From the NCBI GenBank assembly GCA_016707605.1, contig JADJHJ010000001.1, positions 930,001 through 994,000 of the forward strand: a stretch of DNA of 64,000 nucleotides, in the 5' to 3' direction. Source of the DNA: Candidatus Promineofilum glycogenicum (GTDB taxonomy: Bacteria > Chloroflexota > Anaerolineae > Promineifilales > Promineifilaceae). The translations under genes and the position numbers were made by a program. Position 1 is the stretch's first letter, and each line of letters opens with the position of its first letter. Positions 18,462 through 28,326 of this stretch are shown one piece after another. The notes under the pieces were generated by a model. It searched no databases and had not been told where the DNA came from. It saw nothing but the letters and a program-made list of their open reading frames with translations.

Positions 18462-20248
18462 CTAGAAGTTGGCCACCGGCAGCTGCCGATGGGCACGTTG
18501 AGGATCATGAAGCTGGCGTTGACCCAGCCCTGGCGGCCATCGCGCAGGATGACCTTGACCCACGTCGAGGTGGCGTCGCGGGCCAACAGCGTGACCACCG
18601 TCCCGTTGTCGAGCGTGGTGATGACCGGGTAGTTGGCGGCCGGGCCGGTGCGCACATTCAGCGCGCCGGTGTTGACCGTGCCCGACGCGCCGGTCGGCGG
18701 CGGCGGTACCGGCGTGGTGCCGGTAATGGGTGTCAGGCTGCTGATGGGGATACTCGTTTGCACGTAGAGCGCGCTAACCCAGCCGGCCGTGCCGGTGGGC
18801 GTTACGATCTGCACCCACGTCGCATCCCCGTTGCGGAAGCCGGTCAGGGCGACGATGTTGCCGTTGCTCAGCCGGGTGAAGCTGGGGAAGTTGACACCCG
18901 GCCCGGTGCGTACGTTCAACCGATGGGACGTGACGGTGGCTGTGCCGGGGAATTGGCCGCCGGTGCCGCCGGTGAGTTGCGTGTAAGAGAAGCGCATCTC
19001 GGCCAGGGCGGTATTCTCGTAGTACTCGATACGCACCGGCACCGCGCCGCCGTTGGTGGTGAACTCGGCGCTGAAGGTCTGCGCCGGGCGATCCCACCAG
19101 GCATCGATGAGTAGCTGGTTGTTGACCCAAACGCGCACGCCGTCGTCGCTGGTGGCCGAGATCCGGTAGCGGCCGGGGGCCAGACTCAGGTTCATCGTCC
19201 AGCGGGCGGAGAAGTGGTCGACGGGAATCTGGGGCGCGGGTGTGCCGTAGCCCCAGTTGTAGTTGACCGCGCCTTCGTCGCGGACGATGACCGGGAAGCC
19301 GCTGAGGGTCATGTTGCTGAAGTATTCGGCGCGCCAGACGGCCGTAGCCGGGGGCGGGGGCGGCGTCGAAACGCGCGTCCAACTCAGCCGCGCCTCGGCC
19401 CGCTCGGTGTTCTCGAAGTACTCCATCTTGATCGGGATGGAGCCGCCGGCCACGTCGACCTCGACGTTGTAGGTCGTGGCCGGCTGCACGCGCCACTGGT
19501 CGATGACCAGGACGTTGTTGACCCACAGCCGCACGCCGTCATCGGCGATGACGGTGAAGCGGTAGCGCCCGGCATCGAGGTTCAGGTTGCGCACCCAGCG
19601 GACGGAGAAGAAGTCGGCCGGGAAGCCGGCGGTGGGCGTGCCGAAGCCCCAGTTGAAGTTAACGTCGGTGGTGGTGCCGGTGAGCGCCGGCGCGCCGCTG
19701 AGGCTGGTGTTGGTGAAGTACTCGTTGAACCAGTTGCCCGACGGCGGCGGCGGCTGTGGTGTGCTGAGGGCCACGTAGTTCATCTTGGCCACGGCTACGC
19801 CACCCGCTTCGTAGTAGCGCACGGTGATGGTGTGGTTGCCGGCGCTCAGGAAGACGTCGGCCGTAATCGTGCGCACCTGGCTGTCGTACCAGGCGTCGAT
19901 GATCACCACGTTGTCGACCCAGACACGGATGCCGTCGTCGGCCGTGGCCGAGAAGCGATAGGTTCCGGCCGGCAGGGTGGCCGTTTGCATCCATTGGGCG
20001 GAGAAGTTATCGGTGAAGACCTCGTTGGCCGGCGAACCGCCGCCCCAATCGAAGTTGATGCTCCCGTCCTGGCGCACGAGGACGGGATTGCCCGACAGGT
20101 CGCGACTGTTCCAGTAACGCCCCTCCCACGGGCCGCTCTGCGCGCTGAGGTTGAGGGTGCTGGTCGTCAAGGCCGTGATGACGAACACGGCCAGGACAGT
20201 GGCGAGGATGAGATACCGCAAGCGATGGAAGCGGAACCACCTGTTCAT
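18462..20248 (-). CDS. Secreted protein with three PA14 domains and two SH3b domains (C-terminal frameshift)
   Basis: From ATG 20248 the signal peptide is LRYLILATVLAVFVITALTT. Three PA14-type modules follow (each with a WGxGxP element, F/Y-R-F/I-xATxDDGxRVWVxN and an IDxW motif), separated by Pro-rich linkers. PA14 domains bind carbohydrates. Two bacterial SH3 domains follow (LNVRTGPGVNFPSFTRL and LNVRTGPAANYPVITTL), which usually bind cell wall. The literal frame runs on to 18371 through the terminator. One missing C near 18482 shifts the end; the corrected tail is IGSLPVANF with stop at 18464-18462, giving 595 residues. Confidence 0.85.
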
Positions 20249-20337
20249 GAGGACTCCTGTTACGTCGCGGCGCGGCCGGGTGAGGCCGACCATGCCGCCA
20301 CAAGACAGCGCACCATACGCTGTAGACACATGACATA

Positions 20338-20366
20338 ATGATAGTCGCCGTGTAACCCTATGTCAA
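20338..20366 (-). promoter_or_regulatory. Sigma70-type promoter of the PA14-SH3 gene
   Basis: On the minus strand TTGACA (20366-20361), a 17-nt spacer and TATCAT (20343-20338). Perfect -35 and good -10, about 83 bases before the chosen ATG at 20248. Confidence 0.75.
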
Positions 20367-20436
20367 GTGTAGGGGGAGTTAATTCCCTCTCAGGGGCGGG
20401 CTGACTTAGGTTAGGCTGGGACGAGCGTTTTTGGTC

Positions 20437-22317
20437 TTACGCCACCGGGGGCAGGGGGCGGACGAGTTCGCGCCTGTCGCCGACGCGCCGCGTCAAGCGC
20501 AGTTCGTCGAGGTGTTCCAGCAGGGCGATGGCGTACTTGCGGCTGGTTCCCAGCAGGTCGCGGGCGTCGGCGGCGGTGATCGCGCCGTGCTGCCGCAAGT
20601 GGCCTTCTAGACGGGCGATGAGGTCGGTATAGACGGGGGTGGCGTAGACGACCTCGTCGTTGATGGGCCGGAGTTGGCCCAGGTCGACCAGGGCGAAGTA
20701 GAGCGCCTCGCCGACAAGCGCCTTGCACTCCTTGACGCTGGGCGAGTTGACGCCCTGGGCGGCGAAGAGGGCGCAGGCGGGCCATGGCCGCCTCCTGCGC
20801 CGATGAGAAGCGCACAGCGTGGTCGGGCAGGCGTAGCAGCGGCCCCGCCTCGACGACCGCGCCCATCGCCAGCAACTCATCGCGCAAGGCGGCGAAGAGG
20901 GGCGGCGACAGTTGCAGCCGGGCGCGCAACTCCTCGCGCTCCATGCCCGGCCGTAGCGGCGCTTCGGTGTGGTAGCGGGTTAACTCACTCGCCGCGCGCT
21001 CCCGCAACTCCTGCCAATGGGCGGGCCAGACGAGCGTCTTGCCGAGGCCGAATTTGCCCGCCGGCCACCAGAGCGCTCCAGCTTCCTGGCGCCTCGTCGG
21101 GCGACAGGCCGGCGCGCTCCAGCAGGGTCGCCGTCGGCAGAGCGCCGGCGCGGGCCAGGGCGGCCAGCAGCAGTTCGTCCGGCGCGCCACGGGCCAACGA
21201 CTCGGAAGCGTTCGACCACGTCGGGGCGAAAGCGGCGGTGGCGGCGGCCAGGTCGGGGATCGAGGACGCGCCCGCCGCCCAGCGTGGCCCCCGGCGAGGG
21301 GCGGCGCAGGATGAAGCGGTCGCCGCGCACGGCGGCCACCGGCTCGACCAGGGCCAGTTGCAGCCAGCCTTCAGCGCCGGGCGGGATGTGCTCGCCGCCG
21401 ATGACGCGGGCACGGGCGGTCACTTCGGCCGCGCCAAGGAAGAGCTTGACTTCGGCGTTGTGGGCCAGCGGGGCGTCGGCGTCGGGCAAATGGCGGTAAT
21501 GGGCGTCGAGGCGCAGGGTGGGGCGCACGACGCCGCGGGCGGCCACGACCTGGCCGCGGCTCAGCGCCTCGCGGTCGATGCCGCTCAGGTTGACGGCCAC
21601 GCGGCTGCCGGGCAGGGCGGTGTCGCGCTTGGTTTTGTGCGTTTGCAGGCCGCGCACGCGGCCGGCTAGGCCGCCCGGTTGCACTTCGACTTCGTCGCCG
21701 ACGCGCAAGCGGCCGTCGAGCAGTGTGCCGGTGACAACAGTGCCGAAGCCGGACAGGGTGAAGACGCGGTCGATGGGCAGGCGGGGGCGGCCCAGGTCGG
21801 GCGGTGGGGGAATCTGGTGCAAGGCGGCGGTCAGCGCGGCGCGCAACTCAGCCAGCCCCGCGCCGGTGCGCGCTGAGACGGGCACGATGGGCGCGCCGGC
21901 CAGCGCCATGCCCTGCATCGTGTCGGCGATCTCCAGCGTGACCAGTTCCAGCCACTCCGGGTCGTCCACCAGGTCGGTCTTAGTCAGGGCGATGACGCCG
22001 CGTGGTACTTGCAGCAGGTCGAGGATGGCCAGGTGCTCGCGCGTCTGGGGCATGACGCCCTCGTCGGCGGCGATGACGAAGAGGGCCAGGTCGATGCCGC
22101 CGACGCCGGCCAGCATGTTCTCGATGAAGTCGCGGTGGCCGGGCACGTCGATGACCCCGACTTCCTGGCCGTCGAGCGTCAGCCAGGCGAAGCCGAGGTC
22201 AATGGTCATCTCGCGCGCCTTCTCCTCGGCCAGGCGGTCGGGGTCAATGCCGGTCAGGGCCTGGACGAGCGTCGATTTGCCGTGATCGACGTGGCCGGCG
22301 GTGCCGATGACGTGCAT
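20437..22317 (-). pseudogene. selB: Selenocysteine-specific elongation factor SelB, three frameshifts
   Basis: SelB is an EF-Tu-like GTPase that delivers Sec-tRNA to UGA codons marked by SECIS elements. The first frame has the GTPase motifs GTAGHVDHGKSTLV, DVPGHRDFIENM and TKTD, then the EF-Tu-like domains 2-3. The frame breaks near 21204, 21047 and 20780, each time at an extra G/C in a short run, and homology continues in the next frame each time: ESLARGAPDELLLAAL; LVWPAHWQELRERAASELT; then CALFAAQGVNSPSV to RRELVRPLPPVA. The C-terminal winged helices bind SECIS RNA. Corrected length is about 625 residues, normal for SelB. The neighbouring selenoprotein selD argues that a working SelB exists, so errors in the sequence are likely. 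Confidence 0.85.
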
Positions 22318-22335
22318 GGCGCGAGGTGAGCCGGG

Positions 22336-23601
22336 CTAGTCTTCGCGGACGGGAACCAGCGCCGGCTGGCGGCGGCGGTTGGGGTTCTGGTCGAGCGCCT
22401 TCTCGACCTCTTCCAGCCACAGGACAGGCCACTTCTTGATGGCCTCCGACTGGGCCAGCGTCACGCGCATGGCCACGGCCAGCTCCTGCTTCAATTGCTC
22501 CAGTTCCTCGTTCAGCCCTGTCAACTGCTCGCGGAACTCGCGCTCGCGTCGGTCGCCGACGGCCAGGCGTTGCAGCCAGTCGGCCTCAAAGTTCTTCCAC
22601 TTGCGGCTGTCTTCCTGGACGAACTGCTCCCAGCGCGACTCCATGCGCTTTGACTCGACGCGCACCAGCTCGTTGGCCTCGCGCTGCTGATTCTCCAGGT
22701 GGACTTGCAGGGCGCGCAGGTTCTCGATGGCCGTGCGCGATTCGTTGTACTGGTTGTGGAACTTCACCCAGTCCTGAGTGAAACGCTCCAGCGTCGACTC
22801 GTGCTCATCCATCGAGCGCTGCCAGCCGGCCAGGCGTTGGTTGCGCTCGTGCTCGCCGATTTGGACCTGCTCCGTCCAATCGCTGATGCTCTTGCGCAGC
22901 AGGATTTGGGCATCGCTGGTTGTCTGGGCCGAGGCCTGCACCTTGGAGAGGTTTTGGCCCAGGATTTCCAGCCGGTTGTTAATCGGTTCCCAGCGCTTGC
23001 CGATCTCCAGCAGGGCGGCCTGGACTTCGGCGATGTTGCGGTTGTCCTGCTTTTCTTTCTCTTCGACGAAGGCCAGCGAACGCTGGACGTTCTCAACCTG
23101 GCTAGTGACCTGGGTCAGCGCGTTTTGCTGGACGCCGATCAGGTTGGCCAGCCGCGCCTCTTCGGCCTGGCGCAAGGGTAGCACCTGCTCAATGCGGCCG
23201 ATGGCCGGCAGTTCCTTGCGAATGTCGGCGATCTCGCGGGCCGTAGCCTCGTGCTCAACACGCCGCAGCCGGTCAAGTTCGCGCTCGGCGTCGATGCGCC
23301 GCTTATCGTACTGCTCGATCATCTTCACGATGTCGTCGCGGAACTGCGACAACTGCGTGTCGACCATCGGGATGCGCGAGAGCTGGCTGTTGACCGCGCC
23401 CAGTTGCTTCTCCAGGTCCTGGATGCGCCGGTCGCGGCTGACCAGTTCACGCTCGGCCAGAACGGCGCGCTGCTCCAATTCGACCAGTTTGCGCGCTGTC
23501 TTGCGGCGCTCTTCGTCCAGCCACTCCATGCGCTTGCGGAGTTCGCCGACTTCCTGATCCAGCGCGGTGCTAACAGCCTTGGGGCTGGCGTTGTTGCTCA
23601 T
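22336..23601 (-). CDS. Long coiled-coil protein of unknown function
   Basis: 421 residues from ATG 23601. Nearly the whole sequence is helical with heptad character and many charged residues (EVGELRKRMEWLDEERRKT, RRIQDLEKQLGAVNSQL, QREANELVRVESKRMESRW). No signal peptide and no enzyme motif. The C-terminus ends in a basic patch (NPNRRRQPALVPVRED). Similar long coiled-coil proteins act as scaffolds or SMC-like factors, but none is a specific match. It is the gene before selB in the same direction (18-base gap), so the two may be co-transcribed. Confidence 0.75.
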   Translation of the reverse strand: MSNNASPKAVSTALDQEVGELRKRMEWLDEERRKTARKLVELEQRAVLAERELVSRDRRIQDLEKQLGAVNSQLSRIPMVDTQLSQFRDDIVKMIEQYDKRRIDAERELDRLRRVEHEATAREIADIRKELPAIGRIEQVLPLRQAEEARLANLIGVQQNALTQVTSQVENVQRSLAFVEEKEKQDNRNIAEVQAALLEIGKRWEPINNRLEILGQNLSKVQASAQTTSDAQILLRKSISDWTEQVQIGEHERNQRLAGWQRSMDEHESTLERFTQDWVKFHNQYNESRTAIENLRALQVHLENQQREANELVRVESKRMESRWEQFVQEDSRKWKNFEADWLQRLAVGDRREREFREQLTGLNEELEQLKQELAVAMRVTLAQSEAIKKWPVLWLEEVEKALDQNPNRRRQPALVPVRED

Positions 23602-23658
23602 CGCCTTCACTCCTGCCAGTCTCCGCCACGGCCGAGGGGCGCGGGCGGGAATGGGCGC

Positions 23659-23688
23659 ATTATACTCAGCCGCCGGACAGGAGGCCAA
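23659..23688 (-). promoter_or_regulatory. Promoter of the coiled-coil gene
   Basis: On the minus strand TTGGCC (23688-23683), an 18-nt spacer and TATAAT (23664-23659). It leaves a leader of about 50 bases before ATG 23601 and lies back to back with the glycosyltransferase promoter. Confidence 0.6.
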
Positions 23689-23689
23689 C

Positions 23690-23719
23690 TTGCCCGGCAG
23701 CGCTCATCCGCCATACAAT
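23690..23719 (+). promoter_or_regulatory. Promoter of the glycosyltransferase gene, leaderless
   Basis: TTGCCC (23690-23695), an 18-nt spacer and TACAAT (23714-23719). The ATG at 23726 lies at the expected transcription start, and no Shine-Dalgarno is present. Confidence 0.5.
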
Positions 23720-23725
23720 CGCGCC

Positions 23726-24832
23726 ATGCACATCGGGATTGACTGCCGGCTGCCGACGTACCGCATGGCGGGCATCAGCCAGTACACGATCTACCTCATT
23801 GCCGCGCTGAGCCGTCTGGCCGGGGACGAGCGCTACACCATCTTCCACAGCCGCAAAGAGACACTATCCTTTGTGCCCGATGACACTCGCTTTTCGCGTA
23901 GCGATTTATGGACACCCTGTCACCACCAACTGGAACGGCAAACGTTGACTGTCGAATTGGCCCGCCACCGGCTAGACGTGCTGCACAGTCCCGACTTCAT
24001 TCCGCCGGCCGGCGGCGCGCGCCGCCGCATCATCACCGTCCACGACCTGACGTTCCTGCTCTACCCCGAATTCCTGACGGCCGAGAGCCGCCGCTACTAC
24101 GCTGACCAGATAAGGTGGGCGGTGGCCACGGCCGACCACATTAGCGCCGACAGCGAGGCGACGCGGCGCGACCTGATCGCTCTGCTGGGCGTGCCGCCCG
24201 CCAAGGTGACGACCATCCATCTGGCGGCCAATCCCGTCTTCACCGCCGACTACCCGGCCGTGGCAGTGACGGCGATGGCGGCCGAACTGGGCCTCGGCCG
24301 CGGCTTCATCCTGGCCGTGGGCACGCTGGAGCCGCGCAAGAACCTGCCGCTGCTATTGCGTGCCTACCATCGTCTGCGCCGGGAGGCGGGCGTCGTTGCG
24401 CCGCTGGTGCTGGTCGGCGGCCGGGGGTGGATGGATGACGAGGTCTTTCGCACCATCGACGCCCTGGGGCTGGGCGACCACGTGCGCCACCTGAGCGGTA
24501 TTACCGACGAACAACTGGCCCATCTCTACCGCGCCGCCGGCGTGCTGGCCTTTCCGTCGCACTATGAGGGGTTTGGGCTGCCGGCGCTGGAGGCGCTGCA
24601 CGCCGGCTGCCCCGTCGTGGCCAGCGACCGCGGCTCTTTGCCGGAGGTCGTCGGGGACGCGGGGCTGTTGTTGACGCCCGATGATCTCGATGCCTGGTGT
24701 GACGCCCTGCGGCGAGTTCTGACCGACGCCGAACTGGGCCGACCGGCTGCAGCGCGCGCCGGGCCGCAGCAGGCGGCAGTTCAGCTGGGGAAGACGGCCG
24801 AGGCGACGCTGGCCCTCTACCGGCCAGCCTAG
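23726..24832 (+). CDS. Glycosyltransferase, GT4 type (GT-B fold)
   Basis: 368 residues from ATG 23726. The N-terminus IGIDCRLPTYRMAGISQYT is the acceptor-side Rossmann domain with a glycine-containing loop. The donor side has FILAVGTLEPRKNLPLLLRA, LVGGRGWMDD, and the EX7E-type stretch FPSHYEGFGLPALEAL followed by GCPVVASDRGSLPEVVGDAG. It probably transfers a sugar in cell-surface polysaccharide synthesis. The last ~30 residues read oddly (GRPAAARAGPQQAAVQLGK); a neighbouring frame gives the expected QFSW core, which hints at a pair of compensating indels near 24740-24795. Confidence 0.9.
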   Translation: MHIGIDCRLPTYRMAGISQYTIYLIAALSRLAGDERYTIFHSRKETLSFVPDDTRFSRSDLWTPCHHQLERQTLTVELARHRLDVLHSPDFIPPAGGARRRIITVHDLTFLLYPEFLTAESRRYYADQIRWAVATADHISADSEATRRDLIALLGVPPAKVTTIHLAANPVFTADYPAVAVTAMAAELGLGRGFILAVGTLEPRKNLPLLLRAYHRLRREAGVVAPLVLVGGRGWMDDEVFRTIDALGLGDHVRHLSGITDEQLAHLYRAAGVLAFPSHYEGFGLPALEALHAGCPVVASDRGSLPEVVGDAGLLLTPDDLDAWCDALRRVLTDAELGRPAAARAGPQQAAVQLGKTAEATLALYRPA

Positions 24833-24841
24833 AGGACATCA

Positions 24842-26095
24842 ATGGCTCGCATTCTCCTTCTGACGCCGCAACTGCCTTATCCGCCGCAACAGGGCACCAG
24901 CCTGCGCAACTTGCACCTGCTGCGCGCTTTAGCCCAGCGCCACGACGTGACGCTGCTCAGCTTCGCCGAGGGCGACCGGCCGGTTGACGTGGCCCGGCTG
25001 AGCGAACTGGCCCGTGTATTGCCGCCCGTGCCCGTGCCGCCGCGCACGACCGGCCAACGCCTGCGCCAACTGCTGACGACGCGCGCGCCGGACATGGCTC
25101 TGCGGCTACACAGCGAGGCATTCGCCGCGGCGCTGGCCGCGCGCTGCAGCACGGCGCGATTTGACGCGGTGCAGGTCGAGGGCATCGAACTGGCCTGGAC
25201 GATCCCTCATGCGGGCAGACGACAACCCGCCGCGCATTGTGCTCGACTGCCACAACGCCGAGACGGAGTTGCAACGGCGGACACTGCGCGGCGACCGCGC
25301 GCGCCCGGCGCGCTGGCCGGCGGCGGTCTACTCGGCCATCCAGGTCAGCCGATTGGCGCGTTTCGAGCGCGAGGCGCTGACGGCGGCCGACGCGGTGATC
25401 GCCGTCAGCGAGGGCGACCGGCGACAACTGGCGGCGCTGTTGGAGGGTGAACGGCCGATAGCGGTCATTCCCAACGTGATCGAAGTCGATGCGTACCGCT
25501 GGGAGGGCCGGTGACGGAGGAGTGCCGCTTCGACCTGGTCTTCACGGGCAAGATGGACTATCGGCCCAACGTCGACGGCGTGCTGTGGTTTGCCGAGACG
25601 ATCTGGCCGCTGGTGCGGCGGCAGCGCCCGGCGACGACGTGGGCCATCGTCGGCCAACGGCCGCACCCCCGGCTCGACGCTCTGCGCGGCCAACCGGGCA
25701 TCACTCTCACCGGGCGCGTGGAGCACGTTCAGCCCTATCTGGCCGGAGCGGGCGTCTACATTCTACCGCTTCGCATAGGCAGCGGGACACGCCTCAAACT
25801 CATCGAATCTATGGCCGCCGGTTGCGCCGTCGTCGCCACCACGATTGGGGCAGAGGGGTTCGACCTCCATAGCGGGCGCGAAGCCGTGCTGGCCGACACG
25901 CCGGAGGCGTTTGCCGCGGCCGTCCTGGCACTGCTGGACGATCCGGCACGCCGCGCGGCGATGGGCGCGCGAGCGCAGGCGTTCGCGGCGCAGTACGATT
26001 GGCGGCGGGTCGCGCCGTTGCTGTCGACGGGGCTACGACGACCTGCTGGCCGAGCACAGGGACGCCAAGCATACGCCAGACCGGGGCTTAGCTAA
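24842..26095 (+). pseudogene. Glycosyltransferase, GT4 type, with at least two frameshifts
   Basis: The first part (MARILLLTPQLPYPPQQGTS) is a typical GT4 N-terminal domain. Homology passes to the next frame near 25213 (DDNPPRIVLDCHNAETE, then VIAVSEGDRRQL and IAVIPNVIEV), and to a third near 25507 (FDLVFTGKMDYRPNVDG, LPLRIGSGTRLKLIESMAAG, VVATTIGAEGF). A possible further shift near 26034 would change YDWRRVAPLL to end in GYDDLLAEHR. Each site is a G run. Restored length is about 415 residues. It follows the other glycosyltransferase by 9 bases, so both likely serve one glycan pathway. Confidence 0.75.
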
Positions 26096-27162
26096 ACGGC
26101 GATCAGTGGTGTCTTGGGCGCGGCGCTCAGGTATTCTGAGCCATCGGCTGTCACGTGCAGCAAGTCTTCGATGCGCACGCCGCCGTAGCCCGGCAGATAG
26201 ATGCCCGGCTCGACCGTCATCACCGCGCCGGCGGGAATGATCGTCTTCTCCGCCAGCTTGCTAAAGCGCGGCTCCTCGTGAATCTCCAGGCCGACGCCGT
26301 GGCCGGTGCCGTGGCCGAAGTGGTCGCCATGCCCGGCGGCCGTGATCAGGTCGCGGGCCAGGGCGTCCACGTCCTTGCCGGTGACGCCGGGGCGGATACC
26401 GCCGATGGCCGCGCCGTGGGCCTGGGCGACGGTGTTGTAAATCGACCAGAAGGCATCTTCGGGCGACTCGCCCAGATAGAAAGTGCGCGTCAGGTCGCTC
26501 TTGTAGCCGTCCACTTGCGCCCCCAGGTCGACGATGACGATGTCGCCCGCTTGCAGCACGCGCTCGCCGGGGTGGTGGTGCGGCAGGGCGCTGTGGGGGC
26601 CGGAGGCGACGATGATGTCGAAGGCCACGTCTTCCGCGCCGGACTCGCGCATGAACTTCTCCAGCTCCCAGGCCACGGCGCGCTCGGTGACGCCGGGGCG
26701 AGCCAGGCGCGGCACCTGAGCCACGGCGGCGTCGGTCAGGCGGGCGGCGGCGCGAATGGCGGCCAGTTCGCCGGCCGACTTGACGGCGCGCAGCGCTTCG
26801 ACCGTCGCCGGCAGCGGCACCCAGGTGAACCCCTCGTGCTTGTCCAGCGCTGCCTGCCGCGCCAGGGTGACGTGGGCCGCCTCAACGCCGATGCGTTGCA
26901 CGCCGGCTGTGGCCAGGAAGTTGGCCATCGCGTCCTTCTCGTCGCGCATCTGGAAGACCTCGAAGGTGGGCGCTTCGGCCGCGGCCCGCTCCCAGTAGCG
27001 CGAATCGGTGGCCAGCACCGCCCGTTGGCGCGAGATGAGCAGTTGGGCGGCCGAGCCGGTGAAGCCACTGACCCAACGGCGATTGGCGGGGCTGATGAGC
27101 AGCAGCGCATCCACCTGCCACTCATCGAAGCAGGCGCGGATGGCGGAAAGACGGTCGGTCAT
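26092..27162 (-). CDS. M24-family aminopeptidase P/prolidase-like metallopeptidase
   Basis: 356 residues. An N-terminal creatinase-type domain (ANRRWVSGFTGSAA) precedes the pita-bread catalytic domain. Metal ligands are recognisable: Asp in IVDLGAQVDGYKSDLTRTF, His in GHGTGHGVGLEIHEEP, and the two Glu in TVEPGIYLPGYGGVRIED. It cleaves X-Pro bonds at the N-terminus of peptides in the cytoplasm. It lies 15 bases after selD on the same strand and converges with the upstream glycosyltransferase, overlapping its stop by four bases. Confidence 0.93.
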   Translation of the reverse strand: MTDRLSAIRACFDEWQVDALLLISPANRRWVSGFTGSAAQLLISRQRAVLATDSRYWERAAAEAPTFEVFQMRDEKDAMANFLATAGVQRIGVEAAHVTLARQAALDKHEGFTWVPLPATVEALRAVKSAGELAAIRAAARLTDAAVAQVPRLARPGVTERAVAWELEKFMRESGAEDVAFDIIVASGPHSALPHHHPGERVLQAGDIVIVDLGAQVDGYKSDLTRTFYLGESPEDAFWSIYNTVAQAHGAAIGGIRPGVTGKDVDALARDLITAAGHGDHFGHGTGHGVGLEIHEEPRFSKLAEKTIIPAGAVMTVEPGIYLPGYGGVRIEDLLHVTADGSEYLSAAPKTPLIAV

Positions 27163-27177
27163 TGTGATTCTCCTGTG

Positions 27178-28212
27178 TCAATCCCAGATGCGGCCCGTGC
27201 CCGGCACGACGTTGCCGACGATAGCGGCATCGGGCAGCAGGCCCAGAAAAGTCCCCACGCCGGCGGGCGGAACGGCGACGAGCAGGCCGCCGGAGGTCTC
27301 TGGGGTGAAGAGCAAGTCCTGATAGAGAAAGTCGATGCCCGCGGCGAACGTGACCGACGGCCCGAAGAAGCGGGCGTTGTTGCCCATGCCGCCGGGGAAA
27401 GCGCCGGCGCGGCCGTACTCCAGCGCGCCGGGCAGCCACGGCAGGCGGGCCAGGTCGAAGCGGAAGTCGGTCGCGCCCTGGCGGGCCATCTCCTGGGCGT
27501 GGCCCAGCAGGCCGAAGCCGGTGATGTCGGTCATGGCCCGCGCGCCGGCAGCATCGGCGGCGCGGGCGGCGGCGCGGTTCAGCCGCTTCATGCTGGCCAC
27601 GGCGGCAGCGACGTGTTCGGCGGCGGCCAGTTCGCGCTTCAGCGCCGTGGTGATGACGCCGACGCCCAGCGGCTTGGTGAGGATGAGCGCGTCGCCCGGC
27701 TGCGCGCCCCCCTTGCGCCGCACGCGCTCCGGGGCGATCAGCCCGGTGACGGCCAGGCCATACTTCGGCTCCTTGTCGTTGACGCTGTGACCGCCGACGA
27801 CGACCGCACCCGCCTCGGCTACCTTCTCCGCGCCGCCGCGCAGAATCTCGGCCAGTATCGCCTTATCGAGCGTGTCGGGGAAGGCGACCAGATTGACGGC
27901 AAACAACACCTCGCCGCCCATCGCATAGATGTCGGACATGGCATTGGCGGCGGCGATGGCCCCGAAGTCGTACGGGTCATCGACGACAGGCGGGAAGAAA
28001 TCGACGGTGGAGACGACAGCCTGCTGCGCGTTCAGTTGGTAGACGGCGGCGTCATCGGCCGCGGTCAGACCAACGAGCAGGTCGGGGAAGTCGGCCGCTC
28101 GAAAGGTGGCGCGTAGCGGTTCGACCAGTTGCTCCAGCTCCGCCGGAGCCAACTTGGACGCTCAACCGGCGCAGGAGGCGAGAGATGTCAGTCGAATCGG
28201 TTGCTCACTCAT
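27178..28212 (-). CDS. selD: Selenide, water dikinase SelD, a selenoprotein (Sec17 = UGA)
   Basis: Makes selenophosphate from selenide and ATP. The visible open frame starts only after a TGA, at MAPAELEQL/LAPAEL. Reading through that TGA (28164-28162) extends the protein to ATG 28212: SEQPIRLTSLASCAG-U-ASKLAPAEL. The TGA falls exactly at the active-site Cys/Sec of SelD (GAG-C/U-GCK in homologues), and the conserved Lys follows at position 20. Other motifs: VSTVDFFPPVVDDP, AANAMSDIYAMGG, VVGGHSVND, TDITGFGLLGHAQEM, TPETSGGLL. Total 344 residues. ATG 28221 would add three residues. A hairpin just after the UGA is described separately. It lies upstream of the M24 peptidase gene. Confidence 0.93.
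28127..28164 (-). promoter_or_regulatory. Selenocysteine UGA and putative bacterial SECIS hairpin in selD
   Basis: On the minus strand, UGA (28164-28162) is followed after seven bases by AGTTG-GCTCC, a GGC loop, GGAGC, a five-base bulge TGGAG, then CAACT. Both 5-bp helices are perfect (28154-28145 with 28141-28137 and 28131-28127). Position and shape fit a bSECIS read by SelB; the fold was judged by eye. Confidence 0.7.
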
Positions 28213-28290
28213 AGCGCTCATCTTCTACACAGCTTAGTAAAGCCTAGACGACGAGAAGTATACTGCCGGCCGATGAATCGGCAATTAGCG

Positions 28291-28319
28291 TTGACCGGGC
28301 CAACAGCCGTTCCTATAAT
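28291..28319 (+). promoter_or_regulatory. Promoter of fhaA, leaderless
   Basis: TTGACC (28291-28296), a 17-nt spacer and TATAAT (28314-28319), close to consensus. ATG 28327 is seven bases after the -10 box, so the mRNA probably starts at the initiation codon. Confidence 0.7.
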
Positions 28320-28326
28320 GGCCGCA

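Noticed and set aside
25496..25520. The TGA in the second glycosyltransferase as another selenocysteine codon.
   Set aside because: Reading through gives no family sequence; homology continues in a different frame, so it is a frameshift, not Sec.
26155..28116. A 653-codon open frame on the plus strand.
   Set aside because: It is antisense to the M24 peptidase and selD genes, with biased composition and no homology.
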